A stretch of DNA of 64,000 bases from Diphasiastrum complanatum (lineage: Eukaryota; Streptophyta; Lycopodiopsida; Lycopodiales; Lycopodiaceae), in assembly GCA_029204225.1 (NCBI GenBank), contig CM055092.1, positions 19,583,222-19,647,221 of the forward strand, in the 5' to 3' direction. Below are positions 10,603 through 22,852 of the stretch, one piece after another. A program made the position numbers and the translations under genes. Under the pieces are notes generated by a model. It did no database searches. It saw only the letters and a list, made by a program, of their open reading frames with translations, and had not been told where the DNA came from. How positions within the stretch are numbered: the first letter of the stretch is position 1; every line of letters begins with the position of its first letter.

Positions 10603-10870
10603 AGTTAGAATTAAAGTAGAATCACTGTGCTACTGCATTGTGGGTCCTATGAGTTGATAAGGATCAGTTGGCCTCGCCACGAGGCAAGTCGGCGGGACAC
10701 GCATCCCGCCGACGACAACCTAGATCATGCATGGGTTGCCTGAGTGAACAACTATATGTATAGTGTAACTTCATTTTGAGAAATACAGCTATGTGAGCTT
10801 GCTGTGGAGAGTGTTTTTCTGTCTGTGTTACTGTGTAGCATGATCTGTGTTCCTGTTCGAAGCAAATTCT
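10603..10870 (+). repeat. Probable 3' LTR of copia remnant G
   Basis: Directly after the purine tract, the block beginning GTTAGAATT resembles a copia LTR start (TGTTAGAA). It contains two adjacent perfect hairpins, at 10671-10685 and 10688-10713. The right end is uncertain, and the next defined feature begins at 10891. Confidence 0.5.
10671..10713. promoter_or_regulatory. Two adjacent GC-rich perfect hairpins
   Basis: Positions 10671-10685 form a 6-bp stem (GCCTCG/CGAGGC) with a 3-base loop. Positions 10688-10713 form a 10-bp stem (GTCGGCGGGA/TCCCGCCGAC) with a 6-base loop. They lie in the probable LTR, are far more GC-rich than the surroundings and are separated by AA. A role in RNA structure or polyadenylation is inference. 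Confidence 0.7.
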
Positions 10871-10900
10871 AAGTAAAACCTCACATAAATATCAATGATC

Positions 10901-11768
10901 TGACAAAATTTCCAGAATTTACACATGTGGGGAAGATCCACAAGTATGATAGATCTAATTAAGCTTTATGATTAGCACAGTAACCTGATTCTAGATTGAT
11001 TAGCAAGATCTAGTACAGAAGTTATGGCTTAGCCAAAATCTAGCATGCTAAGCTTCACAATGAATCATAAATGAGCAAAAGTACATGATATCAGTGTATT
11101 AGCATTAGCCTCAACACAAGTTAGAGAGAGAAAGATAGAGAGATAACAAGCAAAATTTGTGTGGATCCAAAATGGCATGAGATAGCTACAAAGCTTTGGT
11201 TCTTCATCATAAATTTATGAGGAGAGCTACACATATTCATGGAGTTTGAGGTAGCTCAAGGTAGAATCACATCCATCCATCATTTAATGACATCTAAAGT
11301 GAAAACTAGAGTCTATGTGACATTTGTCACTTCTTATCTACCAACTTTTGCCAAGTGTCCTACTTCTAACTAGAAATGCAAAAATCATCATGCATGTGTC
11401 CATTACACTTTGTGCATGCCTTGCATGTCACTATGGATCACTTACAATTAATGCATGTGAATTGCCACGAGTTTTTACAAGCATAATTTTGCTAATTCTG
11501 TCTACAATTTATATGCAAGTTGTACTCATCAATCTAGATATGACATATCCATGTAGCTCGAGTTCTATCTAGGCCAAACTTGCAAGTTGTATATGGAACT
11601 CGAGTTCTATGTGCAAGTTGTACTCATCAATCTAGATATGACATATTCATGTAGCTCGAGTTCTATCTAGGCCAAACTTGGCATTTTGCATTTATGAACA
11701 GCATACTTGCATGGCAAAATATTTGTAGCAAGCTTAAAGTCAAGATGGATTATTTTTCCATTTCAACA
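10901..11768 (-). repeat. Solo LTR of copia family A, minus orientation, with TSD
   Basis: On the minus strand it begins TGTTGAAAT at 11768 and ends TTTTGTCA at 10901, and it matches the 790-bp LTR at 29040-29829 along its length. The 5-mer TGATC occurs at 10896-10900 and again at 11769-11773, a perfect target-site duplication. No internal sequence is present, so LTR-LTR recombination has left a solo LTR. It holds a local duplication (11515-11583 and 11612-11680) that is absent from the family A copies at 25.3 and 29.0 kb. Confidence 0.9.
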
Positions 11769-12681
11769 TGATCAATATTCTTTCAGGATATTGTATGCAT
11801 AAATTGAGTAACAAGCATTGATACCTGTAGAACTAAGAATCTTCTATGAACCCTATTTGATGGTATTATGAACACTGATCTTTCTTTGAAGAGATGTGCA
11901 GGTACTCACGAATGTACCTAAAGAATCAGAGCAAGAATAAGAAGCCCTCTGGGCTTTAGGACTGACCTCTCTTTGAGGGTATGTGCAGGTACTCGAAGAA
12001 AGTGCCAGAAGAACAAGAATCGAAACAAGAAGCTTTCTAAGCTTAAAGACTGCTATCCAATAAGGCTTTTGATAAAGTCTATAATGAAGGCTCAAAAGAG
12101 TCTATAAAGAAGACATATTACTAAGTCTATGATGAAGGCTCAGAGGAGTCTATAAAGAACGGGATAAGGCCTAGGGTCTGGTCACCCTAGTGAATTTTTC
12201 CACCATGATTGAGGATGGGCAACCTCTAGAAAATAAGTGCCAATGACCACTATTGAGGATGGGCAACCTCTAGCAAAAAGGGCCTAGAAATTGATGGACA
12301 TTATGCAAAAACAAGATGGACATATACCTTGGCTCTTCCTTAGGAAGATTGCACTTGGGTGAAATCCCAAGTTGTAACCATGTAAAATTATATGTAAATA
12401 AAAGTCAAGTTTGAACCTTGTACCACCTACCTCCCACCTACTTTTCCTCATGCATTCTAGGCTATATGACACCTAGAATGGGGCGCCCTCCTACACTCTC
12501 ACTTCATATGCCAAATCACCATAATAACTCTCCCAAGCTAATACACATCACCCATTCACCCTCTCTAACTAATACACCTCATCCATGCACTTCACTTCAC
12601 CATAAGTCCAATTGGAGTCTTCCTCACACCTCATGCACCTGAAATTGACACCCCACTCACTTTGAAAGGACTCTCCACTCT

Positions 12682-12690
12682 CTATATAAG
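12682..12690 (+). promoter_or_regulatory. TATA box in LTR
   Basis: CTATATAAG in the context CTCTCTATATAAGTGG, conserved at 15809-15817 in the other LTR. It is followed by a short leader. It is the probable core promoter of the element. Confidence 0.6.
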
Positions 12691-12873
12691 TGGAAATGCA
12701 CCCCACTACCAAGAAGATTAAAGGATGCTACATCCAAGCTCTGCCCATTTGTTTTTTGTTGTGTACAGATGCTTTGAAGAAGAGGATTGAGGCATTACCT
12801 CAAGAAGGCTATGCTATTTTGTGGATTGCAGGATTTTTGGAGCTCAAACTCTCTCGAATTTCTATCTCTCTTT

Positions 12874-13067
<194 letters not shown>

Positions 13068-13124
13068 ATCTTCTCCTGAAACCATGATATACTCTTGAAT
13101 CTGTTACCCATATGTAAGAATGGT

Positions 13125-13385
13125 TGATCAGTACCATTGCATGTCAGACTATCTGTGGCCTATTGTCCATGCATGTCAGATCTAGAGCTTGCATGTCATG
13201 CCATCAGTGGCCTATTGTCCTTGCATGTCAGATCTAAAGCTTGCATGTTAGATTTTAAGCTTGCATGCCATACCGTCTGTGGCCTATTGTCCATGCATGT
13301 CAGATCTAAAACTTGCATGTCAGATTTGAAGCTTGCATGTCACACCATGCATTCTAATGACCATGCATGTCACTTCATGACTATT
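13125..13385 (+). repeat. Short GCATGTCAGATCT-type repeats inside LTR
   Basis: Units of about 20 and 50 bp around CTTGCATGTCAGATCTAAAG recur about ten times. The same array occurs at 16125-16372 in the 3' LTR, so it was present before insertion. Confidence 0.75.
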
Positions 13386-13921
13386 GCATGTCAATAATCT
13401 ATGAACCCTCATGATTTCATGACTAGAATCTAAGGACCATCATGTTTGCATGTCAAGAATCTAAGATCCATTTGGATTCCATGTCAAGAATCTAAGATCC
13501 AACATGATTGCATGCCGGAAAGATTAAGACTTATGAAAAAATTTCTATGCTTTTGTTAAGCTAGATATGGAAATAAAGATCATTGAGTATGAACTAAGTC
13601 TATGTTAAGTCGATGTTCCTACTTTGAGACCCCTATTGGAATCCATTGTATATGTAATTGGCATTGGCCAATTGGATTTGCATAATGACAAGAAAAGAAC
13701 CCTTCGGGGGGGGGGGGGGGCTGGGGTCCCCATCTTGACCCCTCAGTGCTTCCACTGTTGTGTGAATGAATCTATGTGATGCACTGTTTTTGAGTTTTGT
13801 TTTAAAGCCTTTATTTGATTTTCATTTAAGTTGATACGAGACTAGCTTTATGTGAATGATAAGTCAATTACATTTTTTGGCTTCTAAGAACTTAAGATAG
13901 GCCTTCACCCTCGACTTCACA

Positions 13922-14875
13922 GTTTGGTATCAAAGCTATGGTTTAATATGTCATGAACTTGATGTGAAGACCTTGTATGTTCATGCATGCAATAGAACAC
14001 AAAGCTCCACCCAATGTTTAAGAGGCCTTGTGCTTCAAAAACCAAGAACTGCTTGGAAAAGATCAAGAAGACAAAGACTCCCGATAGGCATGACGAAGAA
14101 CCAGATGACAAGGAAACACTGGAAGCCTACTTGCGGAGAACTAGAATGTCATGTTTAGAATATAGAAGTATTGCTTCTTAGGGCCAAGTAAAGCCCAACA
14201 AGGCAATGAATGCAAGAAATCACAAGAAGGCTCCTTGTGGTTCTGTGCGGTCTAGCCATTCTTGATTAAGATGGTGCCAGATTTCAAGCATCTTTTGAAA
14301 TCATGAATAGGAATTTAAACTTCCTAAGACATTATGTAAAAGCATGACTAGTATGACAACATACTAAGGAGGAACGGGGACTGAAAACTTTAAGACCACT
14401 TTACCCTATCCCATTCCTGAATTCCCAAAGAAACAATTTACTATGAAATTGTTTTTGAGCAATCTAAAACCCAGGATGAAAATGAAATGATTGGATCTAC
14501 CCGAGATAGATTCAGTAAGATGATTCTGAATTCATAGTTTAAGAGATCTGAGGTAGATCAAGGAACTGAAAAGACTCTTCACCCAAAGTTGATCTTAACA
14601 TATAAGATCAAATCTGAAAGAAAGAAATAAGCATAAACACAATATCTCCTAAAGTTTAAGAAGCATTCGATTATGGATGCAAGATCAATGGAAGAAGAAT
14701 TCTTCCAAGAATATCCAGAAAGTTTTAAAAGATTTAAGACTCTTAGTTGAGAAATTTTTCGTTGAGGACAACGCTTTATGTGTTGGAGTGGTGTAATTTG
14801 TAGAGACAAATTGCCCCTAAGTAATAAAGACTTTCCCAGCTTCAAAGCCCAAATAGACTTTGATGATATAGAATT
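13922..14875 (+). mobile_element. Internal region of LARD-like element with primer site
   Basis: TGGTATCAAAGC at 13925-13936 is one base from the Met-tRNA primer site and lies three bases after the LTR end. The whole interior is only about 950 bp. It has no recognisable gag, protease, RT or integrase. A 64-codon frame at 13964-14158 shows no family match that I know. Large LTRs with an almost empty interior fit a large retrotransposon derivative that depends on proteins from other elements. No clear polypurine tract precedes 14876. Confidence 0.65.
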
Positions 14876-16465
14876 ATCAATGATCAATATTCTTTTAGGA
14901 TATTGTATGAATTTATTTCTTTAATGAATTGAGTAACAAGCATTGATACGTGTGGAACTAAGAGTCTCCTATGAACCTTGTTTGATGGTATTATGAACAT
15001 TGATCTTTCTTTGAAGAGATGTGCAGGTACTCACGAACGTACATAAAGAATCAGACCAAGAATAAGAAGCCCTCTGGGTTTAAGGAATGACCTCTCTTTG
15101 AGGGTATGTGCAGGTACTCGAAGAAAGTGCCAGAAGAACAAGAATCGAAACAAGAAGCTTTCTAAGCTTAAAGACTGCTATCCAATAAGGCTTTTGATAA
15201 AGTCTATAATGAAGGCTCAGAAGAGTCTATAAAGAAGACTTATTACTAAGTCTATGATGAAGGCTCAGTGGAGTCTATAAAGAATAGGATAAGGCCTAGG
15301 GTCCAATTACCGTAGTGACTTTTTCCACCATGATTGAGGATGGGCAACCTCTAGAAAGTAAGTGCCAATGACCACTATTGAGGATGGGCAACCTCTAGAA
15401 AAAAGGGCCTAGGAACTGATGGACATTATGCAAAAACAAGATGGACATATACCTTGGTTCTTCCTTAGGAAGATTGCACTTGGGTGAAATTCCAAGTTGT
15501 AACCATGTATAATTATATGTAAATAAAAGTCAAGTTTGAACCTTGTACCACCTACCTCCCACCTACTTTTCCTCATGCATTCTAGGCTACTTGACACCTG
15601 GAATGGGACACCCTCCTACACTCTCACTTCATATTCCAAATCACCATAATAACTCTCCCAAGCTAATACACATCACCCATTCAACCCTCTCTAACTAATA
15701 CACCTCATCCATGCACTCCACTTCACCATAAGTCCAATTGGAGTCTTCCTCACACCTCATGCACTTGAAATTGACACCTCACTCACTTTGAAAGGACTCT
15801 CCACTCTCTATATAAGTGGAAATGCGCCCCACTACCAAGAGGATTGAAGGATGCTACATCCAAGCTCTGCCCATTTGTTGTTTGTTGTGTACATGTGCTT
15901 TGGAGAAGAGGATTGGGACATTATCTCAAGAAGGCTATGCTTTTTTGTGGATTGCAGGATTTTTGGAGCTCAAACTCTCTCGGATTTCTATCTCTCTTTC
16001 ACATCACACACACAAACACACACACACACACACTCTCTCTCTTTCTCTCTCACTTTCGCCTTCTCCTGAAACCATGGTATACTCTTGAATCTGTTACCCA
16101 TATGTAAGAATGGTTAATCAGTACCATTGCATGTCAAGCTATTTGTGGCATATTGTCCATGCATGTCAGATCTAGAGCTTGCATGTCATGCCATCAATGG
16201 CCTATTGTCCTTGCATGTCAGATCTAAAGCTTGCATGTTAGATTTTAAGCTTGCATGTCATACCATCTGTGGCCTATTGTCCATGCATGTCAGATCTAAA
16301 ACTTGCATGTCAGATTTGAAGCTTGCATGCCACACCATGCATTGCCTAATGACCATGCATGTCACTTCATGACTGTTGCATGTCAATAATCTATGAACCC
16401 TCATGATTGCATGACTAGAATCTAAGGACCATCATGTTTGCATGTCAAGAATCTAAGATCCATTA
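14876..16465 (+). repeat. 3' LTR of LARD-like element, truncated
   Basis: A direct repeat of the 5' LTR with about 5-8% visible differences, including a 15-base insertion near 14915 and a short microsatellite. It follows the 5' LTR to about 13470 of that copy and breaks at 16465, where gypsy gag text on the minus strand begins. The last roughly 450 bp of the LTR are missing. Confidence 0.75.
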
Positions 16466-17826
16466 AATTCCTTTGTTTGGACATTCTGCAATCCTATGTC
16501 CTTTTCCGCATCCATAACATCCATATAATCTGCCCCCTTGGCATTGTGGTTGTGCAGTGTATGTGGCATAATACTCATTAATAGCAGGATGAATGGTTCA
16601 TCAGGTCCATACCATTGTTGCATTTCCTGTTGAGGAAATGTTTCAGCTTCTGCCGCTGTGAGATTCACCTAGGCTGCTTGAGGATTATTTGGCCCTGGTG
16701 GTGTTGGTAGTGCCATTATTTGTTGTTGAGGGCCTAGTCCAAGCCTTGGTGCTGCATTAGGTGCTCCTTGATGGTAAGCATAAGAGGTCTGGAATTGAGT
16801 TCTCTTTTGCTATATGATTCGCGGGTTGTAGGGGCAATACACAGTGTCGTGCGAGGACACATTGCACAGATGACAATATCTGTGCGTCAGCTTCAAATTC
16901 TGCTTCAGTACTGGACACTCATTGGTAGTGTGATTTTGGGTACAAATTAGACACCAAACATTGTCCCGTCGAGGATACTGCTGCTGATAAGGATCTGGTT
17001 GTAGTGCTGCAGTATTTTGAAGAGCCTTAAGTTTTTGGTCAAATTGGACTGTGACCTGCTCCATCTGCTGCTTGTGTAACTTCATGATCTGTTCCATCAT
17101 CGATTCATTGGACAAGCTTGTAGAGGCTGAGGTTGATGCAATTGAAGGAGTTAAAGCATGAAGAGATGTGATTCCTGGTGTAGAATCATCATCTGGTCCT
17201 TCATCTTCTTCTCTCATTGCATCTTCCATAGCTTCGTGCAATGTGGCATATTGCTCCCGTCTTTTCAGCTCTCGTCTGATGCTTCTAGGTAGTCCCGCTA
17301 GGAACCACATAATGATCGCATGATCAGGAGTAAGCTCTGCATTACACTCGGATCTCAGGTGTTTGATCCGTTCGATGTAGTCTCTGACCCTTTCTCTTTT
17401 TGCCATCTTGATTTTGCTAAGCAAGAGGAATGGGTCTTCAAGAAACTTTTGCGGCTTAAATCTGGTAATTAAAGCTGCTTTTACCACTTCCCAGTCTGTT
17501 CATTCTTGTATCATTTGATTGAAAAACCAATCTAAAGCCGCTCCCGTCAGGGACATTGGAAACAACCTCAGTTTTTCTGCCAAGGTGGTTTCACCATAGA
17601 TCTCGCATGCTTGCCCATAGATCTGCAAGAATCAAATAGGATCTATGGATCCATCAAATTTGGGCAATTCCAATTTGGGAGATCTTCTGATTGCTTGTAG
17701 AGGTACCGCTGGCATAGGAATAGTTTGATCCATTGGATTTGGCTGATTTGGTCGGATGTCTTTCGCTACTGCTTGATGTAGCTCTCGATTCTCTGTAGGT
17801 AGTATTCTACCAGATCTCAATCTCAT
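16453..17826 (-). pseudogene. Gypsy family 2 gag, minus copy
   Basis: A single reading frame runs from ATG 17826 to about 16453 with no frameshift but four nonsense codons (near 17632, 17503, 16810 and 16678). It starts MRLRSGR, passes LPKFDGS, the retrotransposon-gag helices (LTGAALDWFF, VRDYIERIKHLRSECN, MWFLAGLP) and a coiled part (MEQIMKLHKQQMEQV). It ends with two knuckles: CLICTQNHTTNEC and CHLCNVSSHDTVYC. Gag would build the particle and bind RNA. The + strand copy at 19.8-24.8 kb has the same end region. Nonsense changes alone in a colinear frame suggest decay by point mutation, possibly methyl-cytosine deamination. Confidence 0.9.
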
Positions 17827-18179
17827 TCACTGTGCAGATGTGATACAATTGAAGGTATATGGCAACAGTGTCTAAGTGGATCTTGTTCGGGTGCTGATCA
17901 GTGGTTGATGATTGGAAGGGATGAAAGGAACATGAATAACTAACAAATTTTACAGGATGACATTTGAAATAGTTATTGAGAGATGAGTGTATGGTGGCAC
18001 ATATTTGAATGGAGTTGATCACACACAAAAAAATAGACGTTGTAACGACGCAGTTGGCAACAATGGTGAGTGATAGATGGCCTTGATGGTGCCGGGGCGG
18101 GTGGGGTCCGAGGACTGCGTTGGCCCCCAGCACTAAATGGTATGACTTGTATAAGATCGAACAGGTATTTCACGCGTCA
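17827..18179 (-). other. Leader of gypsy family 2 minus copy
   Basis: Upstream of the gag ATG on the minus strand there is about 350 bp without genes, including a GC-rich part (18085-18140). It is probably 5' UTR and primer-site region, but I could not assign the primer tRNA. Confidence 0.4.
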
Positions 18180-19235
18180 AGTCACTAGTAATTTCAATAA
18201 CTTTTTTGGATTTTCTTAACAGAAACCCTCGCCTGACTGATATATGTTTTATCACAGTGTATTACCACTTTACGGAGTTCGGCGAAGGTTCTTGTTGGCG
18301 AAGGATGGTTCAGCGAAGGTTCTGAAAACAATTCGGACATGATTTGGATTGGGAACCTTCACCACTATCCTTCTGATGGAGACTAACCTTCGCCGAGCTG
18401 CTGAGAAGTATAGATTGATGATCAGAGGGCTGGCGAAGATTAGACGAACATTATCATGGCAAAAAATAGTCTGGCGAAGATTCAGAAGGCAATTTGGCAC
18501 TTTTGAGAGCTTGAAACATTCACTGGACTAGTTATAAGTAATATTAACCTTCGCCCACTTCACAGATACTTCAAAACAATGTTTTATGACTATTCTGAGC
18601 TCGGCCAAGATTAACGATATACTGGGGAAGGTCTATGAAGGTTGACAAAGGTTCAAGGGACTTAAATTTCTCTCTGAGTACTGGAAATGTTCACCTGACC
18701 ACTTATTCTCAATATTAACCTTCATCGACTTCACTGAAGCTAGAAAACATGGAAAAGCAGCTACTGGCAAATTGGCGAAGGTTTACAATAAGTACTTTTG
18801 CAGATATTAAAGTTGGTGAGGGTTCTGATGGCAAATTCCTATTTTTGGTGAGCAAGAACCTTCGCCAGAGCTCGTACACTCAGTATTAACCTTCACCGAC
18901 CTCCATGATGGCCCTGAAGCTGAAAATGAAGCTGGGCGAAGGTTGTCTGCGGTGTTTTGGGCTACTTTGAGATTCTGGACATTTTTTACAAAGGTTTTTT
19001 CATTTTTTTGGGCTGTTTTTGGCAATTTTGGCAAACTAGCTGGGAAATAACCTTCGCCTGACTAGTTGTAGGTAGTGATGGTGTGATAGAACATACTGCC
19101 AGGTGGGCGAATGTTGGTTTGAGCATATCAAAAAGTTATGAGGTCTGATAGGTGCGTTTGGGCTCTTTTCTGGACAGTTTGTCAAAACTACATGGTTTTC
19201 TCTAATTTTTCTGATTTTTAGAAAAAGAATAGATT
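18180..19235. repeat. LTR-type region with dispersed GCGAAGGTT / AACCTTCGC motifs
   Basis: No coding. The 9-mer GCGAAGGTT or its complement occurs exactly at least eight times (near 18282, 18313, 18386, 18547, 18775, 18858, 18936 and 19049), in both orientations, with many one-mismatch versions between them. Two more exact copies lie at about 25103 and 25161, downstream of the + gypsy copy. The motif thus marks both outer flanks of gypsy family 2 and is probably part of its LTRs. Confidence 0.65.
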
Positions 19236-19815
19236 ACAATGGGGGAGGTGATTACATCCTATCCTCTCTACTCTCTTAGAAATCATTAACAACATGCAAG
19301 TAGAGAGAAGAAGCAAATGGAAAGCAAATACAAAATGCAAAAACATGAGAGAGAGAGAGAGAGAGGGAAGGAAGCAAGGATGTTCAAATCTCATTTGGGC
19401 ATAATCTCCTCCTTCTATTGAACATGGAAATATGGTACAAAGGGTGCCTTTTTATGGATGAGGAAGGCCCTTGCCCCTTTCTCCTATTGGTTAATTACAA
19501 TGGCAAGGATCCTAATCCAAGCCTCCTAAACTAACACAAAATGAATCTAATGGTTCCTTAAGAAAGCACAAGGGCACTCACATGATTCATGTGAGTTCTA
19601 ATTTGGGCCCTTTTAGATTTTTTATTAACAACTTGACTTAGGGCCTCTAATGTCATTTTAGAGTTTTAGGCCCCTAGTCACTTATTCCTAATTCTACAAG
19701 TTCTACAAAACCAAATTGCGTGCTCATTGGGTTGGGCTTATACATGCAGGAAGCCAGTGCCCTCGCACTTATTGCTCTACATGTATAGTGTACTGTGGTG
19801 GGGCGATTGGCGAAA
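19236..19815 (-). repeat. LTR-like repeat H, copy 1
   Basis: Matches 22135-22852 in scattered blocks, such as GGTGCCTTTTTAT, GGAAGGCCCTTGCCCC, TTCATGTGAGT and GGGCTTATACA. On the minus strand a TATA-like box precedes GGCACC. No coding. It lies between the two gypsy family 2 copies. It is probably a diverged solo LTR in minus orientation. Confidence 0.55.
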
Positions 19816-20950
19816 GATGCAACAATGACACTTCAAAAGGCAATAGACGGAGTTAAAGAGGAAGTAGAAGCTTGGGAAGAACCAGCAAAAACAGATGGAA
19901 AAGTTGCAGTTGCAATTTGATGAGAAGATGAAAGCATTGAAAAATTTTCATGGGAAAGCAAACAAGAAACCTGAAAAGCTTGCAAAGACTTTTTCTACCA
20001 TGGAAAATGTCTGGTGTTCTATTTGTACAGGAAATCACACAGTGAACGAGTGTCCTCAATTGAAAAAACAAATGGAACTCAGTGTTTGCCATCTGTGTAA
20101 TTCACCTAATCATGAGATTGCTTTTCGCAACTTCAACCCTCGGATAATTCAACAATGGTATGCCCAGATGGGATATCGAGAACCAAAGTATGGAGATAAT
20201 CCAGCAATAAGACCGTGACAATTTGCCCTTGGATACCCGGAACGTTTAGCTTTACTACCTCACCAAAGCACTCCGCTCCTCCTGCCAATTTGATGGAACC
20301 AGAACTTTACAAAAGTGCTAAGAAATGGAACTATGGTAATGATCAGAAAGGTGGATCTTCATAACAGTATGTCATTTATGCTGCCGCACAACAACAAGCT
20401 TCTAGAAATTGGACCACAGCACCACTTGGATGCTTTGCATGTGGAAAAAATCACAAAGTTGTAGAATGTCCAAATAAAGAAAAATTTGTACCATTCTGTC
20501 GTGACTGTGGTTATGGACAGTGCTATAAAGACTTTCCAGCAAGACCGAAGCCACCACCAGCTATAGCACCTATAAATTTGATAACAATCAAGCAAAGACC
20601 AATAGTTCAGAATAAACCAAGTGCACCCTTGATGGTGGTCACCCGAACACAGAAGCAAAAAGAACCAGTAGTGGATCTAGTACCTGTTGATTATATACCA
20701 TTGAACGATACACCAACAATATCGGGAGTCTATCCAAATCTTGATGCAAAAAAATGAAGATATCAGAATATGAGACAGTGGATTAAACATCTGCAAGAAG
20801 AAGAGGAGCCTGAAGCTACTAAATCAACAGCTGAAGTTTGATTTTCACCATTGCAGCCTTCAAGAAATTTACGTACGGATATGAATGATCAGTTACATCA
20901 TCTTGAAGAACTCTTCAAGATGACTGAACCAGAAGCACCGCAAACAGAAC
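19816..20950 (+). pseudogene. Gypsy family 2 gag C-terminal part, plus copy
   Basis: The open part 19895-20218 begins with MEKLQLQFDEKMKAL and carries two knuckles (CSICTGNHTVNEC and CHLCNSPNHEIAF, the second lacking its last Cys). The same order is found in the minus copy. In another frame at about 20425-20530 there is a further knuckle (CFACGKNHKVVEC) followed by FCRDCGYGQC, then a proline-rich linker. The gag N-terminus (matrix/capsid) is missing to the left, where repeat H begins. Several stops and frame changes are present. Confidence 0.8.
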
Positions 20951-21940
20951 TACTCATGAACATTTTGTCTAGTTAGATCAATATTTCATTGGGAGAATTC
21001 CTAAAGTTGGTGCCAAAAGCAAAAGAAGTCTTAGCACAAAAGTTAGCTCAAGAAGAACCAGAAGTCCATCAGGAACCGCTTTTTTGTGCTGGATTTGAAG
21101 AATCTAACGAAGTACTCCATGTTGGAGCTGTTTGGAAAAGTGAACAAAATAATATCACTCTACCGATACAGCATGGACAATTTCCTAAAGAAACAGCCAT
21201 GATAGATGGCGGTTCAGGAGTTAAATTGATTTTTACAAAGCTATGTGCAAAATGGGTCTTACAAAGATCAAACCTGCTACTTTTGCTATTAAGCTAGCTG
21301 ATCAAACGACAGTTCGTCCACGGGGAATGGTGGAAGATATACCTGTCAGGATTGCAGGAGTACAGTTCGTCATTACTTTCGTAGTGATGGACTTACCAGA
21401 AGCGCCTAATGTTTAGCGTTCTATTGGGACATCCATGGTTACGAGTTGCGCAAGTAATTCATAACTGGGGTATCAGAAAAATCACTTTTGAAAATCGTGA
21501 ACGTGCAGTTAAAATTGATCCTACAACTTGAACTATCAAACCATTGGTTCATAAAGAGGATGACAATTCGTCAACAACGGATCACACTTGTGACCGGCCA
21601 CAGAAAAATTTGGGAGTTCACTATGATTCTCAAACGGATACTGTCAATTGGAATGAAGCTCTTGCAACAATTGATTGTATAACATGATATATGTATCAAA
21701 AAGATATTCAATCAGAGTTGAGTGAGATTTCCTTATTAGATCAAACTTTGGATACACTAGTCACGTTTCCACTAAATGTGTTGAATGTAGCCTGGATATC
21801 AATAGAACCTATACTAGATCCGATTGAGAATGAACTCATTCTTGTGAATCATGCCTTGACTTATGATGGCAATGCAAAACTTACGGATGAGCAGATTCTA
21901 AATCATATGGATCCGACCAAAGTTGGAGTGGCGTAATGTT
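20951..21940 (+). pseudogene. Gypsy family 2 protease region, plus copy
   Basis: The piece 20989-21297 contains AMIDGGSGVKLI, a retropepsin active site with Asp-Gly-Gly in place of the usual DTG/DSG. The protease continues in another frame with RIAGVQFVITFVVMD and GHPWLRVAQVIHNWGIRKITF. A last open part, 21691-21936, is the spacer before RT. The protease would cut the Gag-Pol precursor. Frame changes near 21260 and 21410 and a stop near 21525 break it. The RT itself is missing. Confidence 0.75.
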
Positions 21941-22134
21941 CCTGATGAACCAACAATCAAACCGTCCAAAGCAATTATATTGAAGGAAGACAAAATCACA
22001 GGATCGATGACAAAAAAACAAGCTAAGCAACATTATAATTGTAGGGTCAAAGATCTTGCATAGTATAGCCCTCCCGCCTGTCAACAAGGGTTAGATCACT
22101 GGATAGGTACTAACTATGCATAGATGCTAAATTT

Positions 22135-22852
22135 AGTTAGTTTTCTACTTTTTCCCTAACTCTATTCACCACTAACACTACTCTCCCTTAACTCTACTCC
22201 TCTACACTAACATTCATCAGGATTTGGGTGAAGGAAAGGGATAGAAAAGGAGAGGAAGAGAGAAAAGAAGAGAGAAAGAGAGAGAGATGAGATGGAGGTT
22301 ATCTCAAATGCTCAATGTCATTGCTTATGGAAAAACCTTAACTAGCATAACCAAAAAGCATGGGAAATGAAAATAACAAGCAATCACAACAATAGCATAA
22401 GCAAGATTGATTAGCAAATGAGGATGCTTGAGCTCTCAAAATGGTAGAGTCTTCTCCTCTCTATTAAGCATGAAGATAGTGTACAAATGGTGCCTTTTTA
22501 TAAAATGGGGAAGGCCCTTGCCCCTCAATCCTATTGGCTAATATTCACATTGATCCTATCCATTTATCTTGGACCCAACTTGATCCAAGGGTCCGCAAAA
22601 ACTACATTGGATATCACAAGATTCATGTGAGTCCAAAATTGGACCCAACTCTAAAAGGTAATAAGTTTAGAATTGACTTTGGGTCTCAAGTTTTATTTTA
22701 ATTACAAAGGACCCAAGTCTATTATTTTATTTACAACTTCACTTGTGTGCTCATTGGGCCATGGGCTTATACACGCAGCATGCCATGCCCTCGCAACACA
22801 TTTTATTGGATGATTTTATTTATTTACACTTTGTTGGGAATACCCCCAACAA
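22135..22852 (-). repeat. LTR-like repeat H, copy 2, inside gypsy family 2
   Basis: A related copy of the 19.24-19.8 kb block sits where the gypsy RT should be. On the minus strand it starts TGTTGGGGG at about 22852. TTTTATAAAAAGGCACC serves as a TATA region near 22495 on the minus strand. Purine-rich text lies at 22230-22290. No coding belongs to it. A TSD could not be defined. Confidence 0.55.

Noticed and set aside
20359-20658. 99-codon minus-strand gene
   Set aside because: It is the shadow of the plus-strand gag knuckle region of gypsy family 2.
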